The position numbers and the translations under genes were made by a program. 27,194 nucleotides of DNA from JAJFUG01 sp964473155 (lineage in GTDB: Bacteria > Gemmatimonadota > Glassbacteria > GWA2-58-10): the NCBI GenBank assembly GCA_964473155.1, contig CAYYNT010000064.1, forward strand, positions 1-27,194. Reading direction: 5' to 3'. The notes under the pieces were generated by a model. It was not told the DNA's origin and did no database searches. It worked only from the letters and a program-made list of their open reading frames with translations. Shown here one piece after another: positions 1 through 7,847 of the stretch (position 1 is its first letter; each line of letters opens with the position of its first letter).

Positions 1-259
1 AAAACAACAGTCTCTCTTTCAATCCTATGCAAAAACTTAACCGGACAAAGCTGGGGCGGGGGGGATTTAATCCTATCAATAACTCCATTTCCTTTTTGGA
101 GTTAGACACAAAAACACAACCCCCTGTTTCCCCCTTTCGGAAGGGGGACTGAAAGCAAAGACCGACAGAGATCAGATTGCGGAGGGGCCGTTCGAGAAGA
201 AAACTGAAGTGCTGGAAAGTTAAACAGGTATTGTCAGATCACGAACGTATGAGTGCAGA
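1..259. other. Non-coding leader with two hairpins
   Basis: I see no credible gene here. Two short palindromes stand out. One is an 8-bp inverted repeat at 80-87 and 97-104 (TAACTCCA / TGGAGTTA). The other is a 7-bp G/C-rich stem at 130-136 and 141-147 closing on a TCGG loop. The second resembles the CCCCCTTT / AAAGGGGG hairpin at 2577-2595 and may belong to the same dispersed repeat class. The tract ends in the promoter that serves the AT-rich gene pair. Confidence 0.5.
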
Positions 260-268
260 TGATATAAT
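260..268 (+). promoter_or_regulatory. Extended -10 promoter for the AT-rich gene pair
   Basis: The sequence TGATATAAT is a perfect -10 hexamer (263-268) preceded by the TG of an extended -10 element at 260-261. No good -35 box lies 16-18 bases upstream, which is usual for extended -10 promoters. Transcription would start near 275, about 35 bases before the ATG at 310. Confidence 0.5.
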
Positions 269-309
269 GTTTTATTCATTTTACTTATTTGCCGGGTTTG
301 GAACTAAAG

Positions 310-819
310 ATGTTTATAAAGCTTTCAAATATAAACCGTAAAGGCAGCAATATTATTTTGATTATGTTTTTTGTTGCCAATTCGTGTTTTGCTTCTAAGA
401 TTCCGGACAATTCTGTAATCAACCCTGAATCAGAGTATATTGCTGAACCCAATGACTCCCTAACTATAAAAAGTGGCCCCTTTTATAATGACTCTAATCT
501 GGACTCTATTTATGTTAACTTAATCAATGCAATGCCCAAAGCAATATATGCTATTACTTTAAGAAATGGCAATATTTTTCTTGGACGAATAAAAGTTATT
601 GAGAATCGGTTACTTGTTTATGAAATCAGCAAAGAGGCCAGGGGCGATAAAAACATTAAGCCACTGGAAATTTTAATGAATAATATTTGTACTATTCAAC
701 TATACCCGGAAAAAGACACACAGAAAACAAAAACCACTTCTAATAATAGTAGATATTTAATTATTCCCCTGGTTGTGTTTGGGGTTATTTTTTTAATAGA
801 CAGAGCAGCAAACAGATAG
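310..819 (+). CDS. Exported membrane-anchored protein of unknown function, AT-rich
   Basis: I do not recognise this 169-residue protein. The N-terminus has Lys/Arg residues followed by a hydrophobic stretch (about residues 15-25) and a plausible signal peptidase site after CFA at 26-28. The C-terminus has a single membrane segment (about 149-163) with a short basic tail. Between them is a probable beta-rich unit around the motif LRNGNIFLGRIKV, which recalls Sm-like or SH3-like small barrels. I chose the ATG at 310 because the in-frame TTG at 289 would put extra residues before the signal peptide; neither start has a strong ribosome-binding site. The gene is clearly more AT-rich than the rest of the window. 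The next gene, 60 bp downstream, has the same layout (signal peptide, small beta unit with a FDDRIIKGYLIEV-type segment, C-terminal membrane helix), so the two may be distant paralogs. Function unknown; acquisition by transfer is an inference from base composition. Confidence 0.7.
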   Translation: MFIKLSNINRKGSNIILIMFFVANSCFASKIPDNSVINPESEYIAEPNDSLTIKSGPFYNDSNLDSIYVNLINAMPKAIYAITLRNGNIFLGRIKVIENRLLVYEISKEARGDKNIKPLEILMNNICTIQLYPEKDTQKTKTTSNNSRYLIIPLVVFGVIFLIDRAANR

Positions 820-879
820 TGCAATAAATATTTTAATAATACAGAAATACCAAGTACTGTTTTTTTGGAGAGAGTCGCC

Positions 880-1275
880 ATGTTGCTTAGTCGTCTTATT
901 TCTATTGCCTTGATCATATCTTTGTGGTTTAATGTTTGTTTGGCATACGGAATTGATTCTAATTTCAATAATACATCTAATGACAAATACAACTATCTTT
1001 TGAAGCCATTAATTGGAAAGAAAGTCGAGGTTACGTTTGATGATCGTATTATAAAAGGATATTTGATTGAAGTTGGGATTGATTATATAAGAGTTAAAAG
1101 CAATGATGAGGTTTTCAAAATAAGCATACGTAGCATATCGAAATTGATAGCTATAAAGAAAATAAATCACGGTGTAAAGGTGGCAAAACTGATGAAAGGT
1201 GTTTTTTGGGGATCGATTATTTTTGTCGGTGCGTTGGGATTAGTTTTGGTGATAGGCGCTGCAAGGGAACAATAA
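880..1275 (+). CDS. Exported membrane-anchored protein of unknown function, AT-rich
   Basis: This 131-residue protein is probably co-transcribed with the gene before it. The start at 880 is supported by GGAGAG at 867-872, eight bases upstream; the in-frame TTG at 865 lacks such a site. Residues 1-22 form a signal peptide with likely cleavage after CLA. Residues about 43-95 are beta-rich, with alternating hydrophobics and the segments KKVEVTFDDR and YIRVKSNDEVF, compatible with a small Sm/SH3-like barrel. Residues 108-126 form a membrane helix. Codon use is AT-rich like its neighbour and unlike the methyltransferase that follows on the other strand. I cannot assign a function. A small cell-envelope protein that displays a barrel domain from a C-terminal anchor is the simplest reading. 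Confidence 0.72.
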   Translation: MLLSRLISIALIISLWFNVCLAYGIDSNFNNTSNDKYNYLLKPLIGKKVEVTFDDRIIKGYLIEVGIDYIRVKSNDEVFKISIRSISKLIAIKKINHGVKVAKLMKGVFWGSIIFVGALGLVLVIGAAREQ

Positions 1276-1359
1276 TAATCACTTGGGATAGCGTAATGTG
1301 AAGACACAGTTATAAAAATGCCAGTAGCATAAAAAAGCTGCAAAATATTTTTGGATGAA

Positions 1360-1974
1360 TCATTCTCCTCCCCGCGCAAACTCCTCCATCTGCTCCTGGA
1401 AGCTCTTGCGGCGCGAGAACACGGCCCGGAAACTGTCCTTGAAAAACACCTTCTCCAGCCGGAAACTCTCCTGCATCAGGCCGGCCGCGTCCATGTACAG
1501 GCGCAGTTCCTCCGGCTCCAAGCCGTAACCCATTCTGACCGGCTCGCGCAGGTAAATCTGCCCGTTACGGTTGAGCTTCCCGGCCAGGGCTTTCACCACC
1601 TCCCCGCGCGCCGCTGGCGGTATATCATGCAGCACGAAATGGATGAAAACGACATCGTAGGCGCTGTCCTCCACCCCGGCCGAGAATATGTCGCCCAGGC
1701 GGAACTCCACGTTCTGATACGCGGCCAGCTCGGCGCGGGCGCACTCCTGCCATTTCTCCGAAATGTCCACGCAGGTTAGCTTTCCGCCGCCGGATGCCAG
1801 GGCGCGGGCCAGGTGACGGGCCGCGGCGCCGCTGCCGCTGCCGAAATCCAGCACCCGCTCCGAGCCTTTGAGACGGAGATACCGCACGTAACTGCCGTAA
1901 GAATAACTGCACAGGCGGTTGTTGACCAGCCGCTCGACTTTCACCAGCCAGTCCGGGGGATTGGTGTAGTCCAA
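1360..1974 (-). CDS. Class I SAM-dependent methyltransferase
   Basis: This 204-residue cytoplasmic protein has a Rossmann-fold methyltransferase core. Motif I is VLDFGSGSG at 41-49, followed by an acidic residue ending strand 2 (CVD, D70), LGDIF with D95 at motif II/III, and YDVVFIHFVLHD as motif IV. The length fits the small Methyltransf_11/25 type. The substrate cannot be read from the sequence. Translation seems to start at a TTG (1974) with GAGGA about eight bases upstream, since no in-frame ATG gives the whole fold. The gene stands alone, converging with the AT-rich pair and followed upstream by a long non-coding tract, so context does not indicate its target. Confidence 0.85.
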   Translation of the reverse strand: MDYTNPPDWLVKVERLVNNRLCSYSYGSYVRYLRLKGSERVLDFGSGSGAAARHLARALASGGGKLTCVDISEKWQECARAELAAYQNVEFRLGDIFSAGVEDSAYDVVFIHFVLHDIPPAARGEVVKALAGKLNRNGQIYLREPVRMGYGLEPEELRLYMDAAGLMQESFRLEKVFFKDSFRAVFSRRKSFQEQMEEFARGGE

Positions 1975-2106
1975 TTTATCTGTCCTCGTTCTGCGTAACC
2001 CGGCGGGATCGAGAAATGTCTTTGATCGCTTTAGCCAAATCCCCCCTGCCTCAAAAATTTCCGGTCAGGGACTTGCATTAAGGGATTGAAAGGTTATGGT
2101 TTTCAT

Positions 2107-2133
2107 GTCCTTTTCCGGCTTGTGGAAAAGGAC
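2107..2133. repeat. Perfect 10-bp hairpin
   Basis: GTCCTTTTCC (2107-2116) and GGAAAAGGAC (2124-2133) are exact reverse complements around a 7-base loop. No U-run follows on either strand, so it is not a standard intrinsic terminator. It lies about 130 bp upstream of the methyltransferase start and may be part of a dispersed repeat. Confidence 0.6.
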
Positions 2134-2428
2134 CAAAAGACGCTTTGGGGCCGTAAACTCGCTCTGGCCATAACTTGTTTTCAACCGGTGGTGTGCACGC
2201 AGCTTCTGCACGCTGCCATTGTCATCGGGCGACGCTGGAGCTGAATGCCCGCCCGGCCGCGGAAGCTTTTTCAGGCTTAAGTGTGCCCGCAGCCATTACT
2301 CCGCTTCTTTTGCGTGGCTCGGACATACGGCCCCGGACGGCCCTCGGCGGGCCGCTTTTAAACGAGGCCCTAAAACACAAGACCGGAGAACCGGGAAAAG
2401 TCTGTCTTTCCTGAGACTTTCGGCGTAG

Positions 2429-2448
2429 GGTCACGGTGCACCGTGACC
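2429..2448. repeat. 20-bp perfect palindrome, copy A
   Basis: The bases GGTCACGGTGCACCGTGACC are self-complementary over all 20 positions. With its flanks (GTAGGG on one side, CCGTA on the other) it closely matches the palindrome at 26471-26492, which is flanked by CCCCTACGG. The two look like members of one dispersed palindromic repeat family. Confidence 0.65.
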
Positions 2449-2497
2449 GTATAGTATTTATCGATCCTCCCGGCAATCTCCTGACCGGACATTGCTG

Positions 2498-2606
2498 CCC
2501 CTGCCTCCCTTTGCGGAAGAGGGAAATGACCCTGCCTGCAAATAATGCATAATTGATTGTCTGACAGGCAGTTCCTCCCCCTTTTCCAAAGGGGGATCGA
2601 GGGGGA
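2498..2606. repeat. Two-hairpin intergenic palindromic repeat unit
   Basis: Two C-run/G-run hairpins flank an inner inverted repeat. The right hairpin is CCCCCTTT at 2577-2584 with AAAGGGGG at 2588-2595. The left is an imperfect CTCCCTTT / AAGAGGGA stem starting near 2511. The inner arms are CTGCCTG and CAGGCAG, separated by an AT-rich loop. Read on the minus strand, the unit gives the PPLEKGE-type peptide often produced when such repeats are translated by gene callers. It sits just downstream of the GH127-like gene, where it could also stabilise the 3' end of the operon mRNA. Confidence 0.55.
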
Positions 2607-2680
2607 TTAGTTTTTTACGCCATGCCATACACGTGCCTCTGGCGCTTTCATTCCCCGAAAATAGCATTATCCCGCCGCAC

Positions 2681-4468
2681 TCACCAGTCAATCTCGTTCA
2701 GCGCGCGGTCGATTTCCTCGCGGAACCGGAACTCCGGCTCCTCTTTCTGCGGGACCTCATCCTTCTCGAACCAGGGCCGCTGGAGGATGGGCACGTGCTT
2801 GCCCGACGGGTCTATCGCCACCACTGTATCACCCTTCCAGCGCACGCGGTACTCGTGTCCGTCCAATTTCTCGCTGCGGGTCTCGACAGGCAGCGGATAC
2901 TCCAGGGTCACTCTCTGCCCGGCTTTGGCTCCGGCGAACATAACATAACTCCCGGCCCAGACAGTTTTCACCTCGCGCCCGTCCACCCGGCAGCGCACCG
3001 CGGCGCGGTCCACCCAGCCGGGGGCGCGCAGCAGCGCGCAGGCGTCGCGGTACAGCACGGCCTCGACCCGTCCCTTGTAGGGCAGGCTGCTTTCCACGCG
3101 GCAGGCCCCGGTTTCCTTGTTCAGCGCCAGGTTGACTTTCAGCGTATCGCCCCTGACCGTTACTATCCTGCGCCAGGCCAGGAACAGGCCCCAGGCTCCA
3201 TGCGGTCCGCAGCAGTTCTGTATCGCGTCCTTCACCCGCGCGGTCTCGTCAACAAGATCGTTGGGCGCGCCCCAGCCCACGAAACAACCGCGCACCCGTG
3301 ACGGGACATCGGTCCAGGACGAGGCCACATTGTCCGGGCAGGGACTGCATGCGTTCATCCAGCCGGTGTCTATCATCTGCCCGTCGGTGAAATAATTGCG
3401 AATGTAGCGCTCGGCGCGGTCCCAGTATTCGGGATAACCGGCCCCGGCCAGCAGAAGGTAGCACTGGAGCATGTCCACCACGGCGCAGCTCTCGCAGGAG
3501 TTGCTGTCCTCCGGTTTCATCCAGTCGCGCCCCTCCATCTCCATTACCCAGCCGTAACGGCTGGCAAGCTTGTCCGAGGCGTAATCCACCATCTCGCGCG
3601 CCCAGGCGATGTGTTTCGGGTCTCCTCCGGCCAGGGCCTCGCGGATCACCCCGGCCACGGCGAACAGCGCTCCGTGCACGTTGGAGATGCCCAGTTTCTT
3701 GCCCGGCTTGAGAGAGGTGTACTGGTAATCGACGATGAAATTGGCCAGTCCGGCGGCCATTTTCCGGGCGCGCTCGCTGCCGGTCACCTGCCAGTACTTG
3801 ACCAGCGGGGTGATCCAGCCGCCCGAGTTCTGGCTCACTCGCGGCGGTTTGGAAGCATCCACCACATGGCCGGGGAAATAGGCCTCGTTCTCGAACCAGA
3901 CATACTTGTCCTTGCGCACGGCCAGACGCTCCAGACCGTCTATCATGGTCTCCAGGCGCGCTTTCACCTGCGGCTCGCCGTACAGCATGTACAGGCTGAG
4001 AAGGCCCATGAACACGCTGCGGTTGTCCCAGAGATTGACCTCGACCGCTCCCGAGTCGCGCATGAACGGGCTATAGGCCGGGCGGCTCGACAAACCGTAC
4101 TCAGGGGAAATGGAATGATAGATCAGCCGCTCATAGGCCCTTTGGGCCTCAAGCCCCTCCAGGCTGCCCGTTATCTGGCGCGCGGCGATCAGGCCGTAGA
4201 GGTTGCGTCCGGGGTTTTCGGAATAGTCCCAGTGGTTGTGCCGCAGTTCGGCGCAATCCCGACCGATAAAGGTCCAGAAATAGGGCAGCATCCCCTGGGC
4301 CGAATCCGGCGCGCGGGTGAGGAAATTGATCGAGGCGGCGGCGTGCTCGCGCAAGTCGAGAGTGGCGGGGACGAGACGGGAACGGCCGACGGTTTGTCCG
4401 GTCTCGAGCGGGACGGACGTCAGAATCGCCATGACAAGCAGGCAGCAGAAGATTCCACGGTTTTTCAT
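2681..4468 (-). CDS. Exported GH127-like glycosidase (beta-L-arabinofuranosidase type)
   Basis: This 595-residue protein has an N-terminal signal sequence (residues 1-about 24) and a long alpha-helical body typical of six-hairpin glycosidases, followed by a C-terminal beta-rich part. The best family match by eye is GH127-like. Characterised members use a zinc held by one Glu and three Cys, with a Cys nucleophile. The protein carries a matching set: MEME with Glu310/Glu312, SCESCA with Cys328, and NCCG with Cys419-Cys420. Family members hydrolyse beta-linked L-arabinofuranosides; the exact substrate here is open. It is the last gene of the importer operon, only 6 bp after the DUF4838 gene, and GAGG inside the end of that gene serves as its ribosome-binding site. 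A related alpha/alpha-barrel hydrolase such as GH105 or GH88 is possible but would not explain the Cys cluster. Confidence 0.68.
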   Translation of the reverse strand: MKNRGIFCCLLVMAILTSVPLETGQTVGRSRLVPATLDLREHAAASINFLTRAPDSAQGMLPYFWTFIGRDCAELRHNHWDYSENPGRNLYGLIAARQITGSLEGLEAQRAYERLIYHSISPEYGLSSRPAYSPFMRDSGAVEVNLWDNRSVFMGLLSLYMLYGEPQVKARLETMIDGLERLAVRKDKYVWFENEAYFPGHVVDASKPPRVSQNSGGWITPLVKYWQVTGSERARKMAAGLANFIVDYQYTSLKPGKKLGISNVHGALFAVAGVIREALAGGDPKHIAWAREMVDYASDKLASRYGWVMEMEGRDWMKPEDSNSCESCAVVDMLQCYLLLAGAGYPEYWDRAERYIRNYFTDGQMIDTGWMNACSPCPDNVASSWTDVPSRVRGCFVGWGAPNDLVDETARVKDAIQNCCGPHGAWGLFLAWRRIVTVRGDTLKVNLALNKETGACRVESSLPYKGRVEAVLYRDACALLRAPGWVDRAAVRCRVDGREVKTVWAGSYVMFAGAKAGQRVTLEYPLPVETRSEKLDGHEYRVRWKGDTVVAIDPSGKHVPILQRPWFEKDEVPQKEEPEFRFREEIDRALNEIDW

Positions 4469-4474
4469 CTGACC

Positions 4475-6781
4475 TCATTCCATATTTTTTTCACCGTTAA
4501 TCTCGACTAAACTGTAATATGCCGGACCCAAACCTGTAGCCTCAAATGCGTTTTTTACTCCCAGGGCCGGACTGTTGATCCTGTATTGTTTCAGAAACTC
4601 GGCAGACTTTCTGGCCTGGGCTAAAGCCTCATTTTTTTCGGCCTCAGGAAGGGCTGGCTGCAGCATCAGAGACAGCAAGCCATCGAAAAGATTCAAGCTG
4701 TTTTCAAGGTACCGAAAGCCATATTCATCCTCCTCTATTCTGGTCTTCACGTCTGACGGGAGCTTTTGCGTCAGAACGTTATCGATAGTACGCCTGCATT
4801 GCCCAAGCTTAATCATCATCTCCTGCCAATCCAGGCCATCGTCAGTCACCGGCTGGTATGTCCGGTAATGGAGATGCGACGGCATGACAGGAATAGGAAA
4901 GATCGAATCGGCTTTGCCGACAGCTACGGCATTCATGCGAGGCCGCAGATAATAGCGCCAGGCTTTGACATTTGAAACAGTTGTCTCAAGCATGTCGTAG
5001 AAAGCTGCCATCTCTGAGGATACCGGTCCGTACATGTCCCGGAAATAATCATCCCACAGAATTGTCGTTTTTTGATCCGGGTCCCACAGCATTTGAGCCA
5101 TCTGATAGTTGATCAGACGTCTTACTCCCATATTTGCCACAGAGGTATGCATGTAGTGGAAACCGCAGATGCCTGAGTTAATAAACAGGGGAATATCGGT
5201 TGCCATCGTTTTTTTGAAAACCAGCGGAAGGTCTCTGAAACCCGAAATATTGTAATACTCTCCCAACATCAGATTTCCCTTGTAGTAACAATCTTTAGAG
5301 CGCCATTTTTTGAGAACATCAAAATATTTGCTGTTTACTTCTGTGCATAGAGAATCGTCAAAATTATGCGCATAGCAGCGGTCGATCGGGAAATAGGTCA
5401 AAACGATATTCTTGTAGTCGAAGTCCTCGGGAAGCTCGCGGGAGGGCATGGCTTCGGTCTGGATATAGATCAGGCTGTGCACCGGGATATCACGGTCGAG
5501 CTTTCCTTCCTGATAAGCCTGTTGTAATCCTTTACGAACATTATAAACAAGGTCCAACAACTTGTCGGTTTCATTTGTTCCTTGTGCAATACATAATGGG
5601 CAGCAACACCATTCACCACCATCAAGAGGCCAGAAGCTTAAAATATCGGCATTAGATCCGTCACCATCCCGAAGGTAAATTATCAAATTTTTCAGGAGCT
5701 CATCAAATCCGGATTTGCTTGAAGAACAATAATTTGTTCCAAAAACACTCTGTGGGAAAAAACGTTTTCCATCTGGATTCATGCCATACCACTCCGGATG
5801 AGCTTCAGAGTAAGACAATCGGCCATCCCGGTTTATATCCCCGCAATATTCCGGGCTGACCGGGTAAGGATCGGCAGGCAATGAATCATTGTTTTTTATT
5901 CCGGGATGATTGTAAGGGTATGGTTTATCCGGCCGAAGAAGCTCAAAATAGGTCAGGTGCTCCCCGCAGGTCAGATGAATCCCTAATTTTTTCATTGATT
6001 TCCATACTTTTTCTCTATTCCAGAAAAAATTCAGACGGTTTTTGGCCATCCAGGTAAAAAATTCTGAGTTGCCCCTGTCTGTCAGACAACCCTCCCAAGT
6101 CATATTGTTGCCCTCTGACTCCACCTTGCCATGCGAAACCCAGAACCCCCTGGTATTTACCGCCGGTGCTTCCTCTATATTCAAATCACCCAGCGCAATT
6201 ATTTCTTTCCGGGGTATGATTTCCCCGCCGGTACCCGGAGCGTACCAGCGACAGCCGAGAAGATTCAGAAAATGATATACACCGTACAGCGTTCCTGACC
6301 TGGTTTTACCTTTAATGATTATTACATTTTTCCTTTCGATTCTGCCTCTGCGGATCAAAAAGGCATCCTCACTGGCACTGGATATCTTCTGCTCCAGCAC
6401 GGAATATTCCCCCCGGTTACAGGCCTGTCCTACAACTATCACGCTTTCGACATCCGGAAGGCTTTCTCCGAAGTTCAATATCGGTAAGTTACTTCTGTCT
6501 GCTGTATCCAATCCCGCAATGCAACATAAATACTTTCTTAGTTCCACCGCAGCAAAGGCCTCCGTGCATGCAACAGCCTTGATACTCAGAGGATCGCTCC
6601 AGTTCACTGCTTCTTCTCCTGCCGCGGCATCCCATGGATTGACGAAACCGCTACAATCAACTACTATTGCACATTTCGGAAGGCCCGAATCTATTATGAC
6701 CATGTTCCGGCTGCAGCCGAGGAAAGAAAGCTGTAGGCCAATAAAAGCAGAATACAGCACTGAGGAAAATACTCTTCCCAT
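4475..6781 (-). CDS. DUF4838 lipoprotein with an embedded EF-hand loop
   Basis: This 768-residue protein matches DUF4838 architecture. It has an N-terminal domain like that of GH67 and related glycosidases (ELRKYL, then GTLYGVYHFLNLLGCRWYAPG), then a DUF4838 core with FWVSHG, KNRLNFFW and the hallmark DGGEW followed by clustered Cys (about 387-397). The start at 6781 has GAGGAG nine bases upstream; an in-frame ATG at 6808 has none. The N-terminus reads as a lipoprotein signal with Cys at residue 23, although Phe at -3 makes the lipobox weak. A canonical 12-residue EF-hand loop, DINRDGRLSYSE, lies at about 315-326. Base composition is lower in G+C than its operon neighbours. Family members sit in polysaccharide loci and are thought to act on glycans; no catalytic role is proven here. 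Confidence 0.82.
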   Translation of the reverse strand: MGRVFSSVLYSAFIGLQLSFLGCSRNMVIIDSGLPKCAIVVDCSGFVNPWDAAAGEEAVNWSDPLSIKAVACTEAFAAVELRKYLCCIAGLDTADRSNLPILNFGESLPDVESVIVVGQACNRGEYSVLEQKISSASEDAFLIRRGRIERKNVIIIKGKTRSGTLYGVYHFLNLLGCRWYAPGTGGEIIPRKEIIALGDLNIEEAPAVNTRGFWVSHGKVESEGNNMTWEGCLTDRGNSEFFTWMAKNRLNFFWNREKVWKSMKKLGIHLTCGEHLTYFELLRPDKPYPYNHPGIKNNDSLPADPYPVSPEYCGDINRDGRLSYSEAHPEWYGMNPDGKRFFPQSVFGTNYCSSSKSGFDELLKNLIIYLRDGDGSNADILSFWPLDGGEWCCCPLCIAQGTNETDKLLDLVYNVRKGLQQAYQEGKLDRDIPVHSLIYIQTEAMPSRELPEDFDYKNIVLTYFPIDRCYAHNFDDSLCTEVNSKYFDVLKKWRSKDCYYKGNLMLGEYYNISGFRDLPLVFKKTMATDIPLFINSGICGFHYMHTSVANMGVRRLINYQMAQMLWDPDQKTTILWDDYFRDMYGPVSSEMAAFYDMLETTVSNVKAWRYYLRPRMNAVAVGKADSIFPIPVMPSHLHYRTYQPVTDDGLDWQEMMIKLGQCRRTIDNVLTQKLPSDVKTRIEEDEYGFRYLENSLNLFDGLLSLMLQPALPEAEKNEALAQARKSAEFLKQYRINSPALGVKNAFEATGLGPAYYSLVEINGEKNME

Positions 6782-6839
6782 GTCAGTCAACTCCTCAGAG
6801 AATACCATACTTGTTCAATTCGCCGAAAGGTTCAGAATT

Positions 6840-7814
6840 TCATGGTGTTTCAAGCCACTGGCCGCCCTGCTCCACGTTCTCCGGGGTAAAGACACGGGAT
6901 TTCAGGATGATCTCTTTGGGCACGCTCTCGCCGCTAAGGATTTTCAGGGCGTTATCAATCGCCTCCTGCCCGCCGGTGGGATACTCGAAACTGGCGGCTA
7001 ACACGCCCTGCCGCACATAGACCTGGCCCTCCTGCGCCAGCCCGTCTATTCCGACAAACAGTATGCTGCTCTCGCGGCTCGCGGCCTTGGCCGCCAAGTA
7101 CGCGCCGTGCGCCCCCGGGTCGTTATGTGCGTAAACGAGATCGATCTTTTCGAACCGGGCCAGTGCGCTCTCCATCTCCTGGCGCGCGTTGGGCTCCAGC
7201 CATTTCATGTCCGCCTCGAAAATCACCTCCAGCTCCGAGCCGCGGATGCCCTCGATGAAGCCGGTGTGACGGTCCTGGCCGGGGGTGGAGGTCATCAGGC
7301 CTTTAAGCTCCACGATCTTGCCCCTGCCGCCCAGTTTCTGCACAATCCACTGCCCGGCTGCCCTGCCGATAACCTTGTTGTCCGCACCGATAAAACAGGT
7401 GTAGTCCTCGCCTAACACCCGGCGGTCGAGCACTATCACCGGGATGCCCTTCTTGAAGGCGTCCGCCACGGGCTGGGTCAGGGGCGCAGCCTCCTTGGGC
7501 GAAATGATGATCAGGTTCACGCCCATGCGCACGAATTCCTCGACATGCGAGCGCTGCCGCAGGTTGTCGTTCTGCGCGTCCTTGAACACCACCTCGATCT
7601 CGGGATGCGCCTCGGCGGCTTTCTTTATGTCGGCGTTCATCTGCACGCGCCAAGGCTCGCCCAGGTTGCACTGGCTCATCCCGATAACCCATCTGGCTGT
7701 CTTTCCGGTTTCCTGCGCACCCGATTCCGGTTTACTCCCGCCGCAGGCCAGGCTGAGAACAAGGACAGCAAGCGCGGTGAAGGTCGAAAGGAAACGGTAT
7801 GGTTTTGTAGTCAT
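6840..7814 (-). CDS. Sugar ABC transporter substrate-binding lipoprotein
   Basis: This 324-residue protein belongs to the RbsB-like periplasmic binding proteins (Peripla_BP_4 fold). It begins with a lipoprotein signal (hydrophobic 11-23, Cys24 followed by Gly-Gly-Ser). The mature part starts WVIGMSQCNLGEPWR and continues with NLIIISPKEA, IPVIVLDR, GQDRHTGFIEGI and IDLVYAHNDPGAHGAY, all typical positions of this family. It would capture a monosaccharide or small oligosaccharide outside the membrane and deliver it to the permease encoded 33 bp upstream. GGAG precedes the ATG at 7814. The binding-site residues do not let me name the sugar. Its place beside DUF4838 and GH127-like genes makes a pentose or a uronate-type sugar plausible, which is inference. 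Confidence 0.93.
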   Translation of the reverse strand: MTTKPYRFLSTFTALAVLVLSLACGGSKPESGAQETGKTARWVIGMSQCNLGEPWRVQMNADIKKAAEAHPEIEVVFKDAQNDNLRQRSHVEEFVRMGVNLIIISPKEAAPLTQPVADAFKKGIPVIVLDRRVLGEDYTCFIGADNKVIGRAAGQWIVQKLGGRGKIVELKGLMTSTPGQDRHTGFIEGIRGSELEVIFEADMKWLEPNARQEMESALARFEKIDLVYAHNDPGAHGAYLAAKAASRESSILFVGIDGLAQEGQVYVRQGVLAASFEYPTGGQEAIDNALKILSGESVPKEIILKSRVFTPENVEQGGQWLETP

Positions 7815-7847
7815 TGGCTCTGGTCTCCATCTGGTTCGGCGCAGTAA

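Larger units (their letters stand above)
1975..2680. other. 700-bp gene-free tract with hairpins and repeats
   Basis: Several short open frames exist here on both strands, but none has a ribosome-binding site, a recognisable domain or consistent codon use. The tract contains a perfect 10-bp hairpin (2107-2133), a 20-bp perfect palindrome (2429-2448) and a two-hairpin repeat unit (about 2498-2606). The stretch from about 2117 to 2400 can be read in places as Gln/Lys/Arg-rich fragments interrupted by stops, so it may be decayed repeat or coding sequence. I cannot identify it. Confidence 0.5.

Noticed and set aside
696..992. Minus-strand open frame across the AT-rich pair
   Set aside because: It crosses the end of one and the start of the other plus-strand gene and has no start signals. 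The plus-strand genes have signal peptides and one has a ribosome-binding site.
2175..2476. Three overlapping small open frames on both strands
   Set aside because: None has a ribosome-binding site, a domain or codon use like neighbouring genes, and they compete for the same DNA.
2458..2691. Small minus-strand open frame with the PPLEKGE peptide
   Set aside because: The peptide comes from reading through the two-hairpin repeat. This is a known artefact of such repeats and not a gene.
3611..4510. Open frame of 299 codons on the plus strand
   Set aside because: It lies antisense to the GH127-like gene, has no ribosome-binding site and reads as His/Gly/Arg-rich sequence typical of the reverse of a G+C-rich gene.
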